DNA of 64,000 nt from contig JADKEB010000034.1 in NCBI GenBank assembly GCA_016718205.1, forward strand, positions 434,001-498,000, written 5' to 3'. The notes below the pieces were generated by a model. The model ran no database searches, was not told the origin of the DNA, and was given only the letters and a program-made list of their open reading frames with translations. Shown here piece by piece: positions 1 to 7,934 of the stretch (position 1 is the first letter of the stretch; each line of letters opens with the position of its first letter). The position numbers and the translations under genes were made by a program. This DNA comes from Saprospiraceae bacterium. Its GTDB lineage: Bacteria > Bacteroidota > Bacteroidia > Chitinophagales > Saprospiraceae.

Positions 1-277
1 TTGCCATCCGCAGAATTTCTTCAAATAGCCGGTCATTTTCAGCAATACAGGCTTTACTTTTCCAGGTGGCAATACTTTCACCCATAGGAAAACCTGTAGC
101 AAAATATTCAGGAAGTACAACCAGTTTTAGGTCAGAACCTACGAAAGTTTTTGAAGCGCGGATTTGCTTCCCTATGGTTTGAATATTAAAAGAGATAGCC
201 TTTTTTGATTCAGATGCATCTGAAAATCCATTGACAGCGTGACAAGTTGTTTGAAGTGCAAGTGCCTTATACCTCAT
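1..277 (-). CDS. Carbon-nitrogen hydrolase (nitrilase superfamily), N-terminal part only
   Basis: The gene runs off the left edge of the window; the first 92 codons are visible. From the ATG at 277-275 the protein begins MRYKALALQTTCHAVNG, and near residues 52-60 it has KLVVLPEYFATGFPMGE. This is the nitrilase-family block carrying the first catalytic residue (Glu57 in LPE); the catalytic Lys and Cys lie outside the window. Family members hydrolyse nitriles or amides in the cytoplasm, and the substrate cannot be told here. The start overlaps the last 11 bases of the marR gene, so it is the third gene of an MFS-MarR-nitrilase operon. Family call is fairly sure, substrate unknown. Confidence 0.8.
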   Translation of the reverse strand, partial: MRYKALALQTTCHAVNGFSDASESKKAISFNIQTIGKQIRASKTFVGSDLKLVVLPEYFATGFPMGESIATWKSKACIAENDRLFEEILRMA

Positions 278-749
278 GTGGGCCGTTTTCTATGTTTACA
301 ATAAATTTTTCAATAAAACCTATCATTTTTTCCATTTCTTCCGGAGAAAAACCAGCAAAAAGTTCTGAATTTAGTTTTTCACGCTTTTCCTGCAATCCTT
401 GTAACAGCCCTAATCCGGAATCTGTTAAGCTAAGTCTCTTCCTGCGTTTATCATCGGGATCCTGTTCTTCGTTGATGAGGCCTTTTTCCAAAAGACCGTT
501 GATCATGACTGTCACATTGGGGCGAGTAGTACCCAAAGTTGAGGCAATTTCATTGGGCATCAGGTCTTTTTTGTGGTCGTCATTTTCAAAAAATGGAATA
601 TTCGGGTCTTTGGCTATATGCAAAAGAATCAACCACTGTTGGGTGGAGATACCAATTTTCTGGCTAATAATATCACGCCTCTTTTTCAACCTGTCGCCTA
701 CCAGAATCATTCGCAACAGCAATGACTCTTCCAATCTCTTTTTAATCAT
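267..749 (-). CDS. MarR family transcriptional regulator
   Basis: A 160-residue winged-helix protein with the MarR layout: N-terminal dimerisation helices, a recognition region around NEIASTLGTTRPNVTVMING, then the wing DPDDKRRKRLSLTDSG typical of the family. An upstream in-frame ATG at 782 would add 11 residues. I prefer 749 because it gives a 4-base ATGA overlap with the stop of the MFS gene, implying translational coupling. MarR proteins usually repress their own operon and release DNA on binding a small aromatic or similar ligand. A 19-bp palindrome at 2016-2034, just upstream of the operon, is the obvious candidate operator. Family sure; ligand and target inferred. Confidence 0.9.
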   Translation of the reverse strand: MIKKRLEESLLLRMILVGDRLKKRRDIISQKIGISTQQWLILLHIAKDPNIPFFENDDHKKDLMPNEIASTLGTTRPNVTVMINGLLEKGLINEEQDPDDKRRKRLSLTDSGLGLLQGLQEKREKLNSELFAGFSPEEMEKMIGFIEKFIVNIENGPHEV

Positions 750-1975
750 ACTTTCTGATTTCTCGGCAAAAATAGCACACAAACAGCGGCTAATATAGAA
801 ATAGTCAGTAAAATCACAAATGCCTGATCATAACTACCCGTTTTAGTCCGTAATATACCGAGCGTCATGATTCCCAAAACGCCGGCCATAGTATCTACCA
901 TCGTAAAAACACCTAAAATCTTTCCGTAAGATCTGCCATGATAATACTCAGCTATCAATAATTGTATCATGGTGAAGGTACCACTGAAACCTATTCCGAA
1001 CACGACTGCATATACCCATAAAAGTATATCAGGATTGGACTTGATGACAGTCAGCACCAACGCTCCTAAAGCCAGATTGACCACAGCAAGGAACATAATA
1101 TTTCTTTTAGGATAATGGTCGCTCAGTTTACCAAAGATGATCTTGCCCAATACACTGCAGAGGAAAAATAAGCTCAGGACGTTTTTTGAAGCGGTTGTAG
1201 TTTCTAAATCTTTGAAAAACAATGCCTGATGCTGTATCACGCCTACTATACAAAACCACATTGCACCTGTTACAAAAACCAAAAGATAAAAAACCTTGCT
1301 TTTCAGGAGTTCAGCATATTTAAATCCTTTTGTATCCGAAATATGTGCACTGGTCTTCTCTTGATGCGCAATGCCGTCCGGCAACATCTGCATAGATGAT
1401 GGGTGGATTTTTACTGCAATTAACATCGGCAATAAGATCGCAATCGCCGACATTACTCCTAAACTTATCAATGCCATCCGCCAACCCTGAGATACAATCA
1501 GTGATCCTGCAATCTGGTTAAATATAGCGCCGCCAATACTTGAACCAACCAGTAGAATGCCAACGGCCATACCTCTGGATTGTACAAACCAGTTGGTGAC
1601 GATCTTCATGCTCGGTATAATACCTGCCAGCGTGATACCCATGGCAAATACAAAATAGGTTACCATCAACATAGAAATACTGCTTATCCTAGAAAAAAGT
1701 ATAAACCCCAACAAAATAAGTGCCGTCCCCAGATACATCATTCTTTTTATATGCATTTTGTCCATCCAGTGTCCGGCAAAAGGTGAAAAAATGGCCACCA
1801 AAAGGAAAAGTAACTGTGCAGGCCGTGTCACCTGATCTTGTGTCCAGCCATATTCCTTGATTAATTCAGGATAAAACAAGGGTAGCGTATTGAGTATCAC
1901 TCCGTTGGTAATTGAGTAGATGATAAAAAGTGCTGCAAGCACCCACCATCCGAAAAAGATTCTTGAACCGGACAT
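746..1975 (-). CDS. MFS transporter
   Basis: A 409-residue polytopic inner-membrane protein with about twelve hydrophobic segments. It has the MFS loop 2-3 signature region (GHWMDKMHIKRMM) and a second copy-like loop in the C-terminal half (GKIIFGKLSDHYPKR). The long central cytoplasmic loop near residues 195-220 separates the two six-helix halves. The overall pattern resembles the monocarboxylate/oxalate-type MFS group, but no substrate residues can be assigned. It is the first gene of the operon with marR (4-base overlap) and the nitrilase. It could import the nitrilase substrate or export a toxic compound sensed by MarR; both are inference. Confidence 0.85.
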   Translation of the reverse strand: MSGSRIFFGWWVLAALFIIYSITNGVILNTLPLFYPELIKEYGWTQDQVTRPAQLLFLLVAIFSPFAGHWMDKMHIKRMMYLGTALILLGFILFSRISSISMLMVTYFVFAMGITLAGIIPSMKIVTNWFVQSRGMAVGILLVGSSIGGAIFNQIAGSLIVSQGWRMALISLGVMSAIAILLPMLIAVKIHPSSMQMLPDGIAHQEKTSAHISDTKGFKYAELLKSKVFYLLVFVTGAMWFCIVGVIQHQALFFKDLETTTASKNVLSLFFLCSVLGKIIFGKLSDHYPKRNIMFLAVVNLALGALVLTVIKSNPDILLWVYAVVFGIGFSGTFTMIQLLIAEYYHGRSYGKILGVFTMVDTMAGVLGIMTLGILRTKTGSYDQAFVILLTISILAAVCVLFLPRNQKV

Positions 1976-2015
1976 TGTATTGATTTTGGGTTAAAATTAT
2001 AATAATATATTTAAA

Positions 2016-2034
2016 TAGTTAAATAAATTAACTA
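2016..2034. promoter_or_regulatory. Candidate MarR operator (19-bp palindrome)
   Basis: TAGTTAA, five bases, TTAACTA: two perfect 7-base arms in the 85-bp gap between the divergent MFS-marR operon and the CpeT-like gene. Size and symmetry fit MarR-family sites. It ends inside the candidate -7 box of the rightward gene, so binding could control both directions. Function is inferred from position only. Confidence 0.45.
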
Positions 2035-2040
2035 ATTTTG
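2033..2040 (+). promoter_or_regulatory. Bacteroidota-type -7 box for the CpeT-like gene
   Basis: TAATTTTG matches the TAnnTTTG -7 consensus of the Bacteroidota primary sigma factor and lies 20 bases before the ATG at 2061. I see no convincing -33 TTTG. Confidence 0.4.
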
Positions 2041-2060
2041 TTTTCTAAAATGTAAATATC

Positions 2061-3056
2061 ATGCGCTTTCTTTTCCATTTTGTTTTAATCATCACGCTAT
2101 CTGTGGCTTGTCAACATTCAGTATTTGCCCAAAAAAAATCTAAATCAGCTCCCATTAGTCAAATGACACTTTTAAAAACTTGGTTTACCGGTGAATTCAA
2201 CAATTACCAGCAAGTACATAAAGAAAAGGAAGACAGCATTGTCAAAGATTTGATCCACGAGCACATACATTCTATTTTTGAGCCGGTGGATTTACCATGG
2301 TTGGGTGAAAATGTGTTTTTTGTGAAGCAGTATTTTGACAACGATCCGTCAAAGGTCTATCGTCAGAGAATTTATAATTTCAGTGAAAATAAAAAGGAAA
2401 AAGCCATCCAGTTGGATATCTATTCATTTAAAGACAAGTCTCTGGATTCTATCTACATTAACGCTCATAAAGATAAGTCGATTTTGACCCAACTAAATAA
2501 GGAACAACTCACCGCATCACCAGGATGTGAGGTGTTCTGGCAAAAAAATAAAGACCATTTTATCGGATTTATGAAACCTCGCGCCTGCAATTTTATATCG
2601 AAAAGAAGCGGAAAACGTATTTTCATTACCGATAGTCTGATGCTCAACGACAAAGAATTGTGGATACGCGATGAGGCTGAAGACGAAGATGGGAAGTATG
2701 TCTTCGGCCACAAAGCCAAAATACCACACAGGCTAAGAAAAGTAGAATATTACACAGGGTGGGCAGCTGCAAAAAAAGAGGGCGCAAAGGAGATGGATGC
2801 CATAAGAGGTTTACAGTTTCATAATCAAGGCGACAGACAAAAAATAAAATTTTCTGATGGGTCAGAAACTGGATATGAAGCTCGATTAGGGCAGCTTATT
2901 TATGGCAAAAACCTTGAGATATTACAAATTGCCGTATTTAAGTCCGGCGAAGAAGTCCCCATAAATTATATTTGGGCTGATATGGACAGCCATCGGATCG
3001 GGATCAATATGAAAGGATTTTTCCAGATTGGTTTGACGAAAAAAGATATTAAATAA
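2061..3056 (+). CDS. Secreted CpeT/CpcT-like protein
   Basis: A 331-residue protein with a signal peptide (about residues 1-23, cleaved after VFA). The body matches the CpeT/CpcT fold: an N-terminal WFTGEFNN segment, then VYRQRIYNF, IYSFKD, a GCEVFWQ block and LWIRDEAEDEDGKYVFGHK near residues 205-225. The cyanobacterial founders are lyases attaching bilins to phycobiliproteins; Bacteroidota have no phycobilisomes, so the role here must be different, perhaps binding a lipocalin-type ligand. The gene stands alone on the plus strand and shares a regulatory gap with the MarR operon. Fold assignment good, function unknown. Confidence 0.75.
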   Translation: MRFLFHFVLIITLSVACQHSVFAQKKSKSAPISQMTLLKTWFTGEFNNYQQVHKEKEDSIVKDLIHEHIHSIFEPVDLPWLGENVFFVKQYFDNDPSKVYRQRIYNFSENKKEKAIQLDIYSFKDKSLDSIYINAHKDKSILTQLNKEQLTASPGCEVFWQKNKDHFIGFMKPRACNFISKRSGKRIFITDSLMLNDKELWIRDEAEDEDGKYVFGHKAKIPHRLRKVEYYTGWAAAKKEGAKEMDAIRGLQFHNQGDRQKIKFSDGSETGYEARLGQLIYGKNLEILQIAVFKSGEEVPINYIWADMDSHRIGINMKGFFQIGLTKKDIK

Positions 3057-3148
3057 TAGTTGAAGCCTTTTCCAAATTAAATATGTTGTAATGAATTTTT
3101 ATATTTATAAAATATGTATGTAATATTTTATGATAGCTAAATATAATA

Positions 3149-3156
3149 TATATTTG
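3149..3156 (+). promoter_or_regulatory. Bacteroidota-type -7 box for the small membrane protein
   Basis: TATATTTG fits TAnnTTTG and lies 51 bases before the ATG at 3208, giving a leader of about 45 bases. The upstream sequence is AT-rich with no clear -33 element. Confidence 0.4.
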
Positions 3157-3207
3157 CACGATATCATTATTTAATTTTATTAACTAACAATCAAAACAGC
3201 ATTTAAA

Positions 3208-3471
3208 ATGGAAAATTTAGTAGGTATTTTAATCCACTCAGTATTGGGGGCAGGTGGCGGATATGGCGCTAATATGGCAAAACCCAATGGTCAAAGCATG
3301 ATCATGAACCTTATACTTGGTGCAGTAGGTGGCAATTTAGGCAATGTAGTAGGAGGTCTTATGGGCGTTTTAGGCGATTCTAACTTTTCAATTGGTTCTA
3401 TCGTTACAGCTTTGGCTGGAGGCGGAGTAGGCTCACTTATAGGTACTTTTTTACCTAAATTGCTAAAATAA
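3208..3471 (+). CDS. Small glycine-rich membrane protein
   Basis: An 87-residue protein with three hydrophobic stretches separated by short polar turns and dense glycine spacing (GAGGGYGAN, GAVGGNLGNVVGG, AGGGVGSLIG), the pattern of glycine-zipper helices packed in a membrane. Size and topology recall the GlsB/YeaQ/YmgE stress-associated proteins, and the last helix block has a similar layout, but sequence identity by eye is too low to claim membership. It has its own candidate promoter and a good terminator, so it is a single-gene unit. Real gene likely; function unknown. Confidence 0.7.
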   Translation: MENLVGILIHSVLGAGGGYGANMAKPNGQSMIMNLILGAVGGNLGNVVGGLMGVLGDSNFSIGSIVTALAGGGVGSLIGTFLPKLLK

Positions 3472-3480
3472 TAAAAACAA

Positions 3481-3512
3481 GAGCGGCAATTTGATATAAC
3501 AGATTGTCGCTC
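3481..3512 (+). terminator. Rho-independent terminator of the small membrane protein gene
   Basis: A 10-bp stem (GAGCGGCAAT with ATTGTCGCTC, one G-T pair) with a 12-base loop, followed by AC and an eight-T run, nine bases after the stop codon. Confidence 0.8.
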
Positions 3513-3698
3513 ACTTTTTTTTATCCTTTTTCAAAAATCCCCATAAAAGACTTGGAAGCAAGGTAGCTGCAAATCATTTCGCCAAAGATCTGTTAATTGA
3601 ATTCTTGCATGTCCCCTGATACTCAGGAAAAGAATAGCCCAAACCATCCAAAAGCAATTCAGAAACTATTTGCCTGAATCGGATACCTAATCATAAAA

Positions 3699-4598
3699 TC
3701 ACTTTTTCAATTCCTTAAAGTACTTCCAGCTGGTCATGTTGGGTATGGCATAAGTTTTGGGAGGAGCGGCAAATTCAGGCTTGTGTTTCAGGATATAACT
3801 TCTGAATTCTTGGGGAATAGTCTCAAATCCGCCATTGGTCTTGTATCCACGGCATTGATATACCAGATACCCGGGTTTACTTCCCATGCGCATCCAGGGC
3901 AAGAAGTCAGAAACCCGCGTCCAGCCTACTTCTGAGTAAATATTTTTGGTTTTGGGGTTCAACAATTGTTTTTCGTCAAGGAAAAACTGAAACAACTCTG
4001 CAGCCTGATATTGATCTGATCTGCTGTTTTCAGGAAAGTCCTTTACCGGTAATGGAGATGGATACAATAGAAAGATATCCGAATACATAGCCACACGACC
4101 ATTGCCCATTTTTTTGTAAGGCACTCCCCAATCTCCAAATCGACCTTTTAGGGCATAAGTTTGATTGACAGGGTCATTCCACACATGCACTACATCTACG
4201 GTGTCGCTGATAAATGGATTATACCATTTTTCTATTATTTTACCAGTATTGATATCTCGGTATATAGCCGCTTCGCGCGTGAGCATTTTGTAGTCGTTAC
4301 CATCTTTTTTGATGATCGCTATATTCATGGCTTCGAGATCAAAAAGCGGTTTGCCGCGTTCGCCGTCTATATATGAATAGATACGACCAGTCCAGTAATA
4401 AACTGTCACTTCATTGGTATCGAGTGAGGCACGCATTTTTACAAAGGCATCAAGATTATCAGCCGGATTACTTAGGTCCAACAGTTTTTCTGTTTTTGAA
4501 TTTTTGGCTTTACCGTTGTGTTTTGATGCCTTCTTTTGAGCGCTTGCAAGAGAAAAGCAAAATATTAATAATAGACTTGTAATAAATATATTTTTCAT
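3699..4598 (-). CDS. Secreted DUF1838 family protein
   Basis: A 299-residue protein with a signal peptide (residues 1-20, ending LASA) and a Lys-rich linker. The body matches DUF1838: NLDAFVKMRASLD, YYWTGRIYSYIDGE, LFDLEAMNIA and a C-terminal CRGYKTNGGFETIPQEFRSY block. No reaction is known for this family. It is the last gene of the eleven-gene catabolic operon, 11 bases after the VOC protein gene, so it probably acts in the periplasm on the same substrate. Family call good. Confidence 0.8.
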   Translation of the reverse strand: MKNIFITSLLLIFCFSLASAQKKASKHNGKAKNSKTEKLLDLSNPADNLDAFVKMRASLDTNEVTVYYWTGRIYSYIDGERGKPLFDLEAMNIAIIKKDGNDYKMLTREAAIYRDINTGKIIEKWYNPFISDTVDVVHVWNDPVNQTYALKGRFGDWGVPYKKMGNGRVAMYSDIFLLYPSPLPVKDFPENSRSDQYQAAELFQFFLDEKQLLNPKTKNIYSEVGWTRVSDFLPWMRMGSKPGYLVYQCRGYKTNGGFETIPQEFRSYILKHKPEFAAPPKTYAIPNMTSWKYFKELKK

Positions 4599-4609
4599 TG
4601 ATGGGATAT

Positions 4610-5722
4610 TTAATTATTTGTAAAAGTGAAATTGACTTTGGTTTCAGGTTTATTTGTGGTATTGGTTTTTTCAATGATTTGCCATAAAACATTGACGCTA
4701 TCTTTGATGGTAAATGTCTGCTCTCCAAATTCATTCTTAATAACTTTGGAAGTTACCAAACTCGGGTATTTTACGGCTGCCTGATATATTTTCATAATAT
4801 CCGGTGCATATAGTGAGTGCATGGTGATACCCAGTTCACCTGGGCGTTGTTTATCTGATTTATCAGGTTTCGAGCCATTAGGAATAAAAAATTTAAGTTT
4901 ACCGCAAATATTATTGGGTGAAACAAATCCCTGATAAAGATGGCTGTAACCGTCGGGCATGATGAATACACGCTTTGGCCCTTTTGCATAATCTCCATTT
5001 ATTTCTGGTGCTGCTTCTGATTTAAATCCCAATACTTCAGTGATATATCGGAGTGACTCCATGTCTTTACCACCAATAATCCAATCATGATGTGTAAACT
5101 CACTTGTCTTCAAAGGAGTGTCCGGATGTATCGTACCATAACCTGGAATTTCATACCCATAACGCTGGAAAAATACATGATTGAAATACTCTCCGTAAAC
5201 GGCATTTTCCCGGACTAAAACCGGTCTCTTCAAGAAATCCCGATCTCCTTTGTTCAATCCGAATAAGTCATCCGTAATCGGTTCTGTCGGAAGCCATGGT
5301 TTTTTATTTTGTCGTAAAAATTCATACACATCGTATAGGCGCATGATATCATTGGTTTTCATAACTGCCATCCGCGATCCTATGGTTTCCGGTTCACTGT
5401 ATCCTATACCGTCACCTAGCGGTTTTTCCCATTTCCACAATCTAAGCAATCCATGACTATCTATATTGCCATTTTGCATTCGGTATGATTTCAAAGCTGA
5501 TTTAACCCCGTACAACATGAAAGCAGTCTCCGCAGTTATCGATGTACTGTCGATGACTTTAAAACCGAATTCATTCCAGTATTTGATGGAATAATTGACG
5601 TCTTTTACCGCAAGTACTACTTCATAGACTCCTGAAATCCCCGTTTGATGAGTTGATTCCTGCCCAAACCCTTTGTTCAAAAGAAAAACGCAGAAAACTA
5701 CAAAAATGAATAACTTATACAT
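4610..5722 (-). CDS. Secreted VOC (glyoxalase/dioxygenase-fold) protein
   Basis: A 370-residue protein with a signal peptide (residues 1-20, FLLNKGFGQ). Two vicinal-oxygen-chelate-like units follow: the first opens with GVYEVVLAVKDVNYSIKYWNEFGFKVIDS (positions about 30-58), the second around TSEFTHHDWIIGGKDMESLRYITEVLGFK. The metal ligands cannot be fixed by eye. VOC proteins include lyases, isomerases and ring-cleaving dioxygenases. It lies 19 bases after the NTF2-like gene and 11 before the DUF1838 gene in the catabolic operon. The export signal is unusual for a VOC enzyme and suggests a periplasmic step. Confidence 0.75.
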   Translation of the reverse strand: MYKLFIFVVFCVFLLNKGFGQESTHQTGISGVYEVVLAVKDVNYSIKYWNEFGFKVIDSTSITAETAFMLYGVKSALKSYRMQNGNIDSHGLLRLWKWEKPLGDGIGYSEPETIGSRMAVMKTNDIMRLYDVYEFLRQNKKPWLPTEPITDDLFGLNKGDRDFLKRPVLVRENAVYGEYFNHVFFQRYGYEIPGYGTIHPDTPLKTSEFTHHDWIIGGKDMESLRYITEVLGFKSEAAPEINGDYAKGPKRVFIMPDGYSHLYQGFVSPNNICGKLKFFIPNGSKPDKSDKQRPGELGITMHSLYAPDIMKIYQAAVKYPSLVTSKVIKNEFGEQTFTIKDSVNVLWQIIEKTNTTNKPETKVNFTFTNN

Positions 5723-5741
5723 ACGCTGATTATTTTAAAAT

Positions 5742-6173
5742 TCAATCCTTAATTTGATTTTTCCAGTCTCCAATACCATAAGGATCCGATAAAGCTCCGG
5801 ATACATGTTCGTGGATGATTTTGTAACTATCTTGATCTTTCAGTAACAAAAAACTTGCCCTGAATGTATTATCAAAGGTTTTATCCTTTCCGATATTTCC
5901 CTGTAGACGGATCACTCCCGCTAAGGTGGCACTATCCGTCATATCAAAAGTAAACGGCCCTTCCAGCCATTCGATACTTTTTAGTACTATGGCACTATGA
6001 CAAAAATCTCTCCATCCGGAAGCTATATTTTCATACCCTTTGGTAGATAGCCTGGGACCTTCCAGAATGACATAAGTAGCATCACCGATATGATAGGAGT
6101 CGAGGATTGCGGCTACTTCCTTTCCCATGATAGCTTGATAAAATTTTCCTATAAATTTAAGGGCAGAATTCAT
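5742..6173 (-). CDS. SnoaL/NTF2-like protein
   Basis: A 143-residue single-domain protein with the cone-shaped NTF2-like pattern: an N-terminal helix with FYQAIMGKEVAAILDSYH, a central SGWRDFCHSAIVLKSIEW block and a C-terminal SFLLLKDQDSYKIIHEHVSG strand pair as in SnoaL/DUF4440 proteins. Such proteins are isomerases, cyclases, dehydratases or simple binding proteins. There is no signal peptide. Its ATG overlaps the upstream stop by one base (TAATG), which points to coupled translation within the operon. Confidence 0.75.
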   Translation of the reverse strand: MNSALKFIGKFYQAIMGKEVAAILDSYHIGDATYVILEGPRLSTKGYENIASGWRDFCHSAIVLKSIEWLEGPFTFDMTDSATLAGVIRLQGNIGKDKTFDNTFRASFLLLKDQDSYKIIHEHVSGALSDPYGIGDWKNQIKD

Positions 6174-6607
6174 TACATTTCATTGATTTCGTCAGCAATC
6201 TGGTGCATGTCTTTATTGTTTTCAGCATGCGCCACAGCGTCTATTTCCTGCTGTACTATCCGCATAATACGGGCTGCATAGCGTGCATGCCAAAGTTGTC
6301 TTTCTTCTCCTTGCACATCTGTCGGAACAAAATCTTCAATTTCTTTTCTGCTGATAATCCCCTTGCGTTCCAGAAGTCTCTCTAATGTATCAATTCGCTC
6401 CCTGGCCACAGCCAATTCTGTTGCCACCGCCATCGTGATATTAAGTACTCTTTCTACGGCAGGATCATTCAAAAAATAGGGTCTTCCGCCTTTAGCTTTG
6501 TCCCCTGCCATCAGAATGTCGTTAATGCCTGAAGTATCAAAATCTTCAGAAATAATTGTGCCTCCTGCATGTAATGATGACATTTCGTTATTATCTGTTT
6601 TACTCAT
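6173..6607 (-). CDS. Conserved operon protein of unknown function
   Basis: A 144-residue soluble, acidic protein I cannot assign to a named family. Residues 40-60 hold GGRPYFLNDPAVERVLNIT and residues 60-80 a predicted helix (VATELAVARERIDTLERLL) that looks coiled-coil forming; the C-terminal third is also helical. It follows the methyltransferase by 42 bases and is coupled to the NTF2-like gene. The helical, non-catalytic look suggests an accessory or assembly role; that is inference. Confidence 0.65.
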   Translation of the reverse strand: MSKTDNNEMSSLHAGGTIISEDFDTSGINDILMAGDKAKGGRPYFLNDPAVERVLNITMAVATELAVARERIDTLERLLERKGIISRKEIEDFVPTDVQGEERQLWHARYAARIMRIVQQEIDAVAHAENNKDMHQIADEINEM

Positions 6608-6649
6608 TTTTGAAATATTTTTATAAACTATATAACCATCATCAAGGGA

Positions 6650-7841
6650 TCAAGGTTTTTTCCATCCACCGAAGACATTCCATATTGGAGTCCTGCCAAA
6701 ATCTTCGGTAATTTTGCTATCCTGCTTTTTGTCATCCAAATCATTGACCGCTTTTACACCTACCTGCATAAAATCATTTTCAGACACGCCAGCTTCCTGC
6801 ATCAATGCAGATGGGGCAAGATCATGCATGTGTCCCCAATATGGCTCGGCGTTGTAAAAAGCGTCCCAATCCCGCATAAACTGCTCATAATAACTCATTT
6901 CCGGAGTATACTGAGGTTGTTCGATGTGCAAATTCAGTCCGCCCGGAGCAAGCAATCTTTTTATTTCGCCAAAAATATTATGAATCGCTTTCCCACCGGT
7001 TTCATGGAGAAACATGGTGGTTTGAACCCAGTCAAAGCTGGCATCCGCCATTTCAGCCATATTTTCAGCATCCATTTGTACAAAGGTTACATTTTTTACA
7101 CCAAGAGCGCTTGCACGGGCAGCGCCATATCTAAGCATCGGTGCTCCTGCGTCTATGGCTATAATTTCGGCTTCAGGATAGGCCACAGCTATGGGTAATG
7201 TATTATGTCCAAGACCACAACCGATATCCAGTATTTTTTTAGGCTTAAATTCCGGATAAGTATCCTGTACCCACTTAGCTATAGCTTTGCCGCCACCATC
7301 TGTCAAACGGCCCAGCATACCGGCAGTGGTCACAAAAATACCACTATCATAGTTGGCAGCGTTGGCTACATCACCATTAAAATATTCGGTATGGTAGCTT
7401 CCCGGCATGAGATGATTGTCTACATGTTTCAGATATGCAGGAACTTCAAAGTTATCTTTAAGGTGAAGGTTTTGTGCATTTTTGTTGATTTGATGCGTTT
7501 TTTGAGCCAATTCTTTTGCCTGGCGCAGGACTACTGCCCTTCCATTTTGTTGTCTCATTTCCATCGTACTTCTACGCAACGCTGCCCACATCTGATACAC
7601 CGGATCCTTTGACATAGCATCTTTGACCTCATGCCTGTCTTTAAAAGGACGGCCAGCTTCTTTTTCAAAATCAGGAGCGATGCGATTGTCAAATGCTGTT
7701 TTATTGCCTGGAGCAATTGCTGTAGAAATATATCTGTTTAGGTTTGCGAGATAATTATATCTGGCACGCTCATCATGGTCAAAATCAGGAAAAACTTCAT
7801 GTTTCGTGATTTTGGTATATACTGGGTAACTGGTAACTCAT
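6650..7841 (-). CDS. Class I SAM-dependent methyltransferase, frame broken by a 7-bp duplication at the start
   Basis: Rossmann-type methyltransferase: motif I is KILDIGCGLGHNT, followed by EIIAIDAGAPMLRYG and VQMDAENM. In the present sequence the longest ATG-started frame begins at 7615 (321 residues). In-frame coding continues upstream for about 75 codons (including KHEVFPDFDHDERARYNYL), then hits a stop. The ATG at 7841-7839 is followed by two tandem copies of AGTTACC; removing one copy joins this ATG perfectly to the upstream coding, giving about 394 residues starting MSYPVYTKITKHEVF. So the real start is very likely 7841 and the gene is disrupted or switchable. It lies 93 bases after hydantoinase B. 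Confidence 0.8.
7825..7838. repeat. 7-bp tandem duplication (GGTAACT x2) in the methyltransferase start
   Basis: Two adjacent perfect copies, 7825-7831 and 7832-7838, directly after the start codon on the minus strand. One copy gives an open frame, two copies a frameshift. Confidence 0.85.
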
Positions 7842-7934
7842 GTGTGTTTAATTTTTATTGGTTAGTGATTTAAATTTTTAAATACTTTATTGTTTTCAGC
7901 CTGAGAAATCTGTCATTACTTTATTTTTTTGTCA

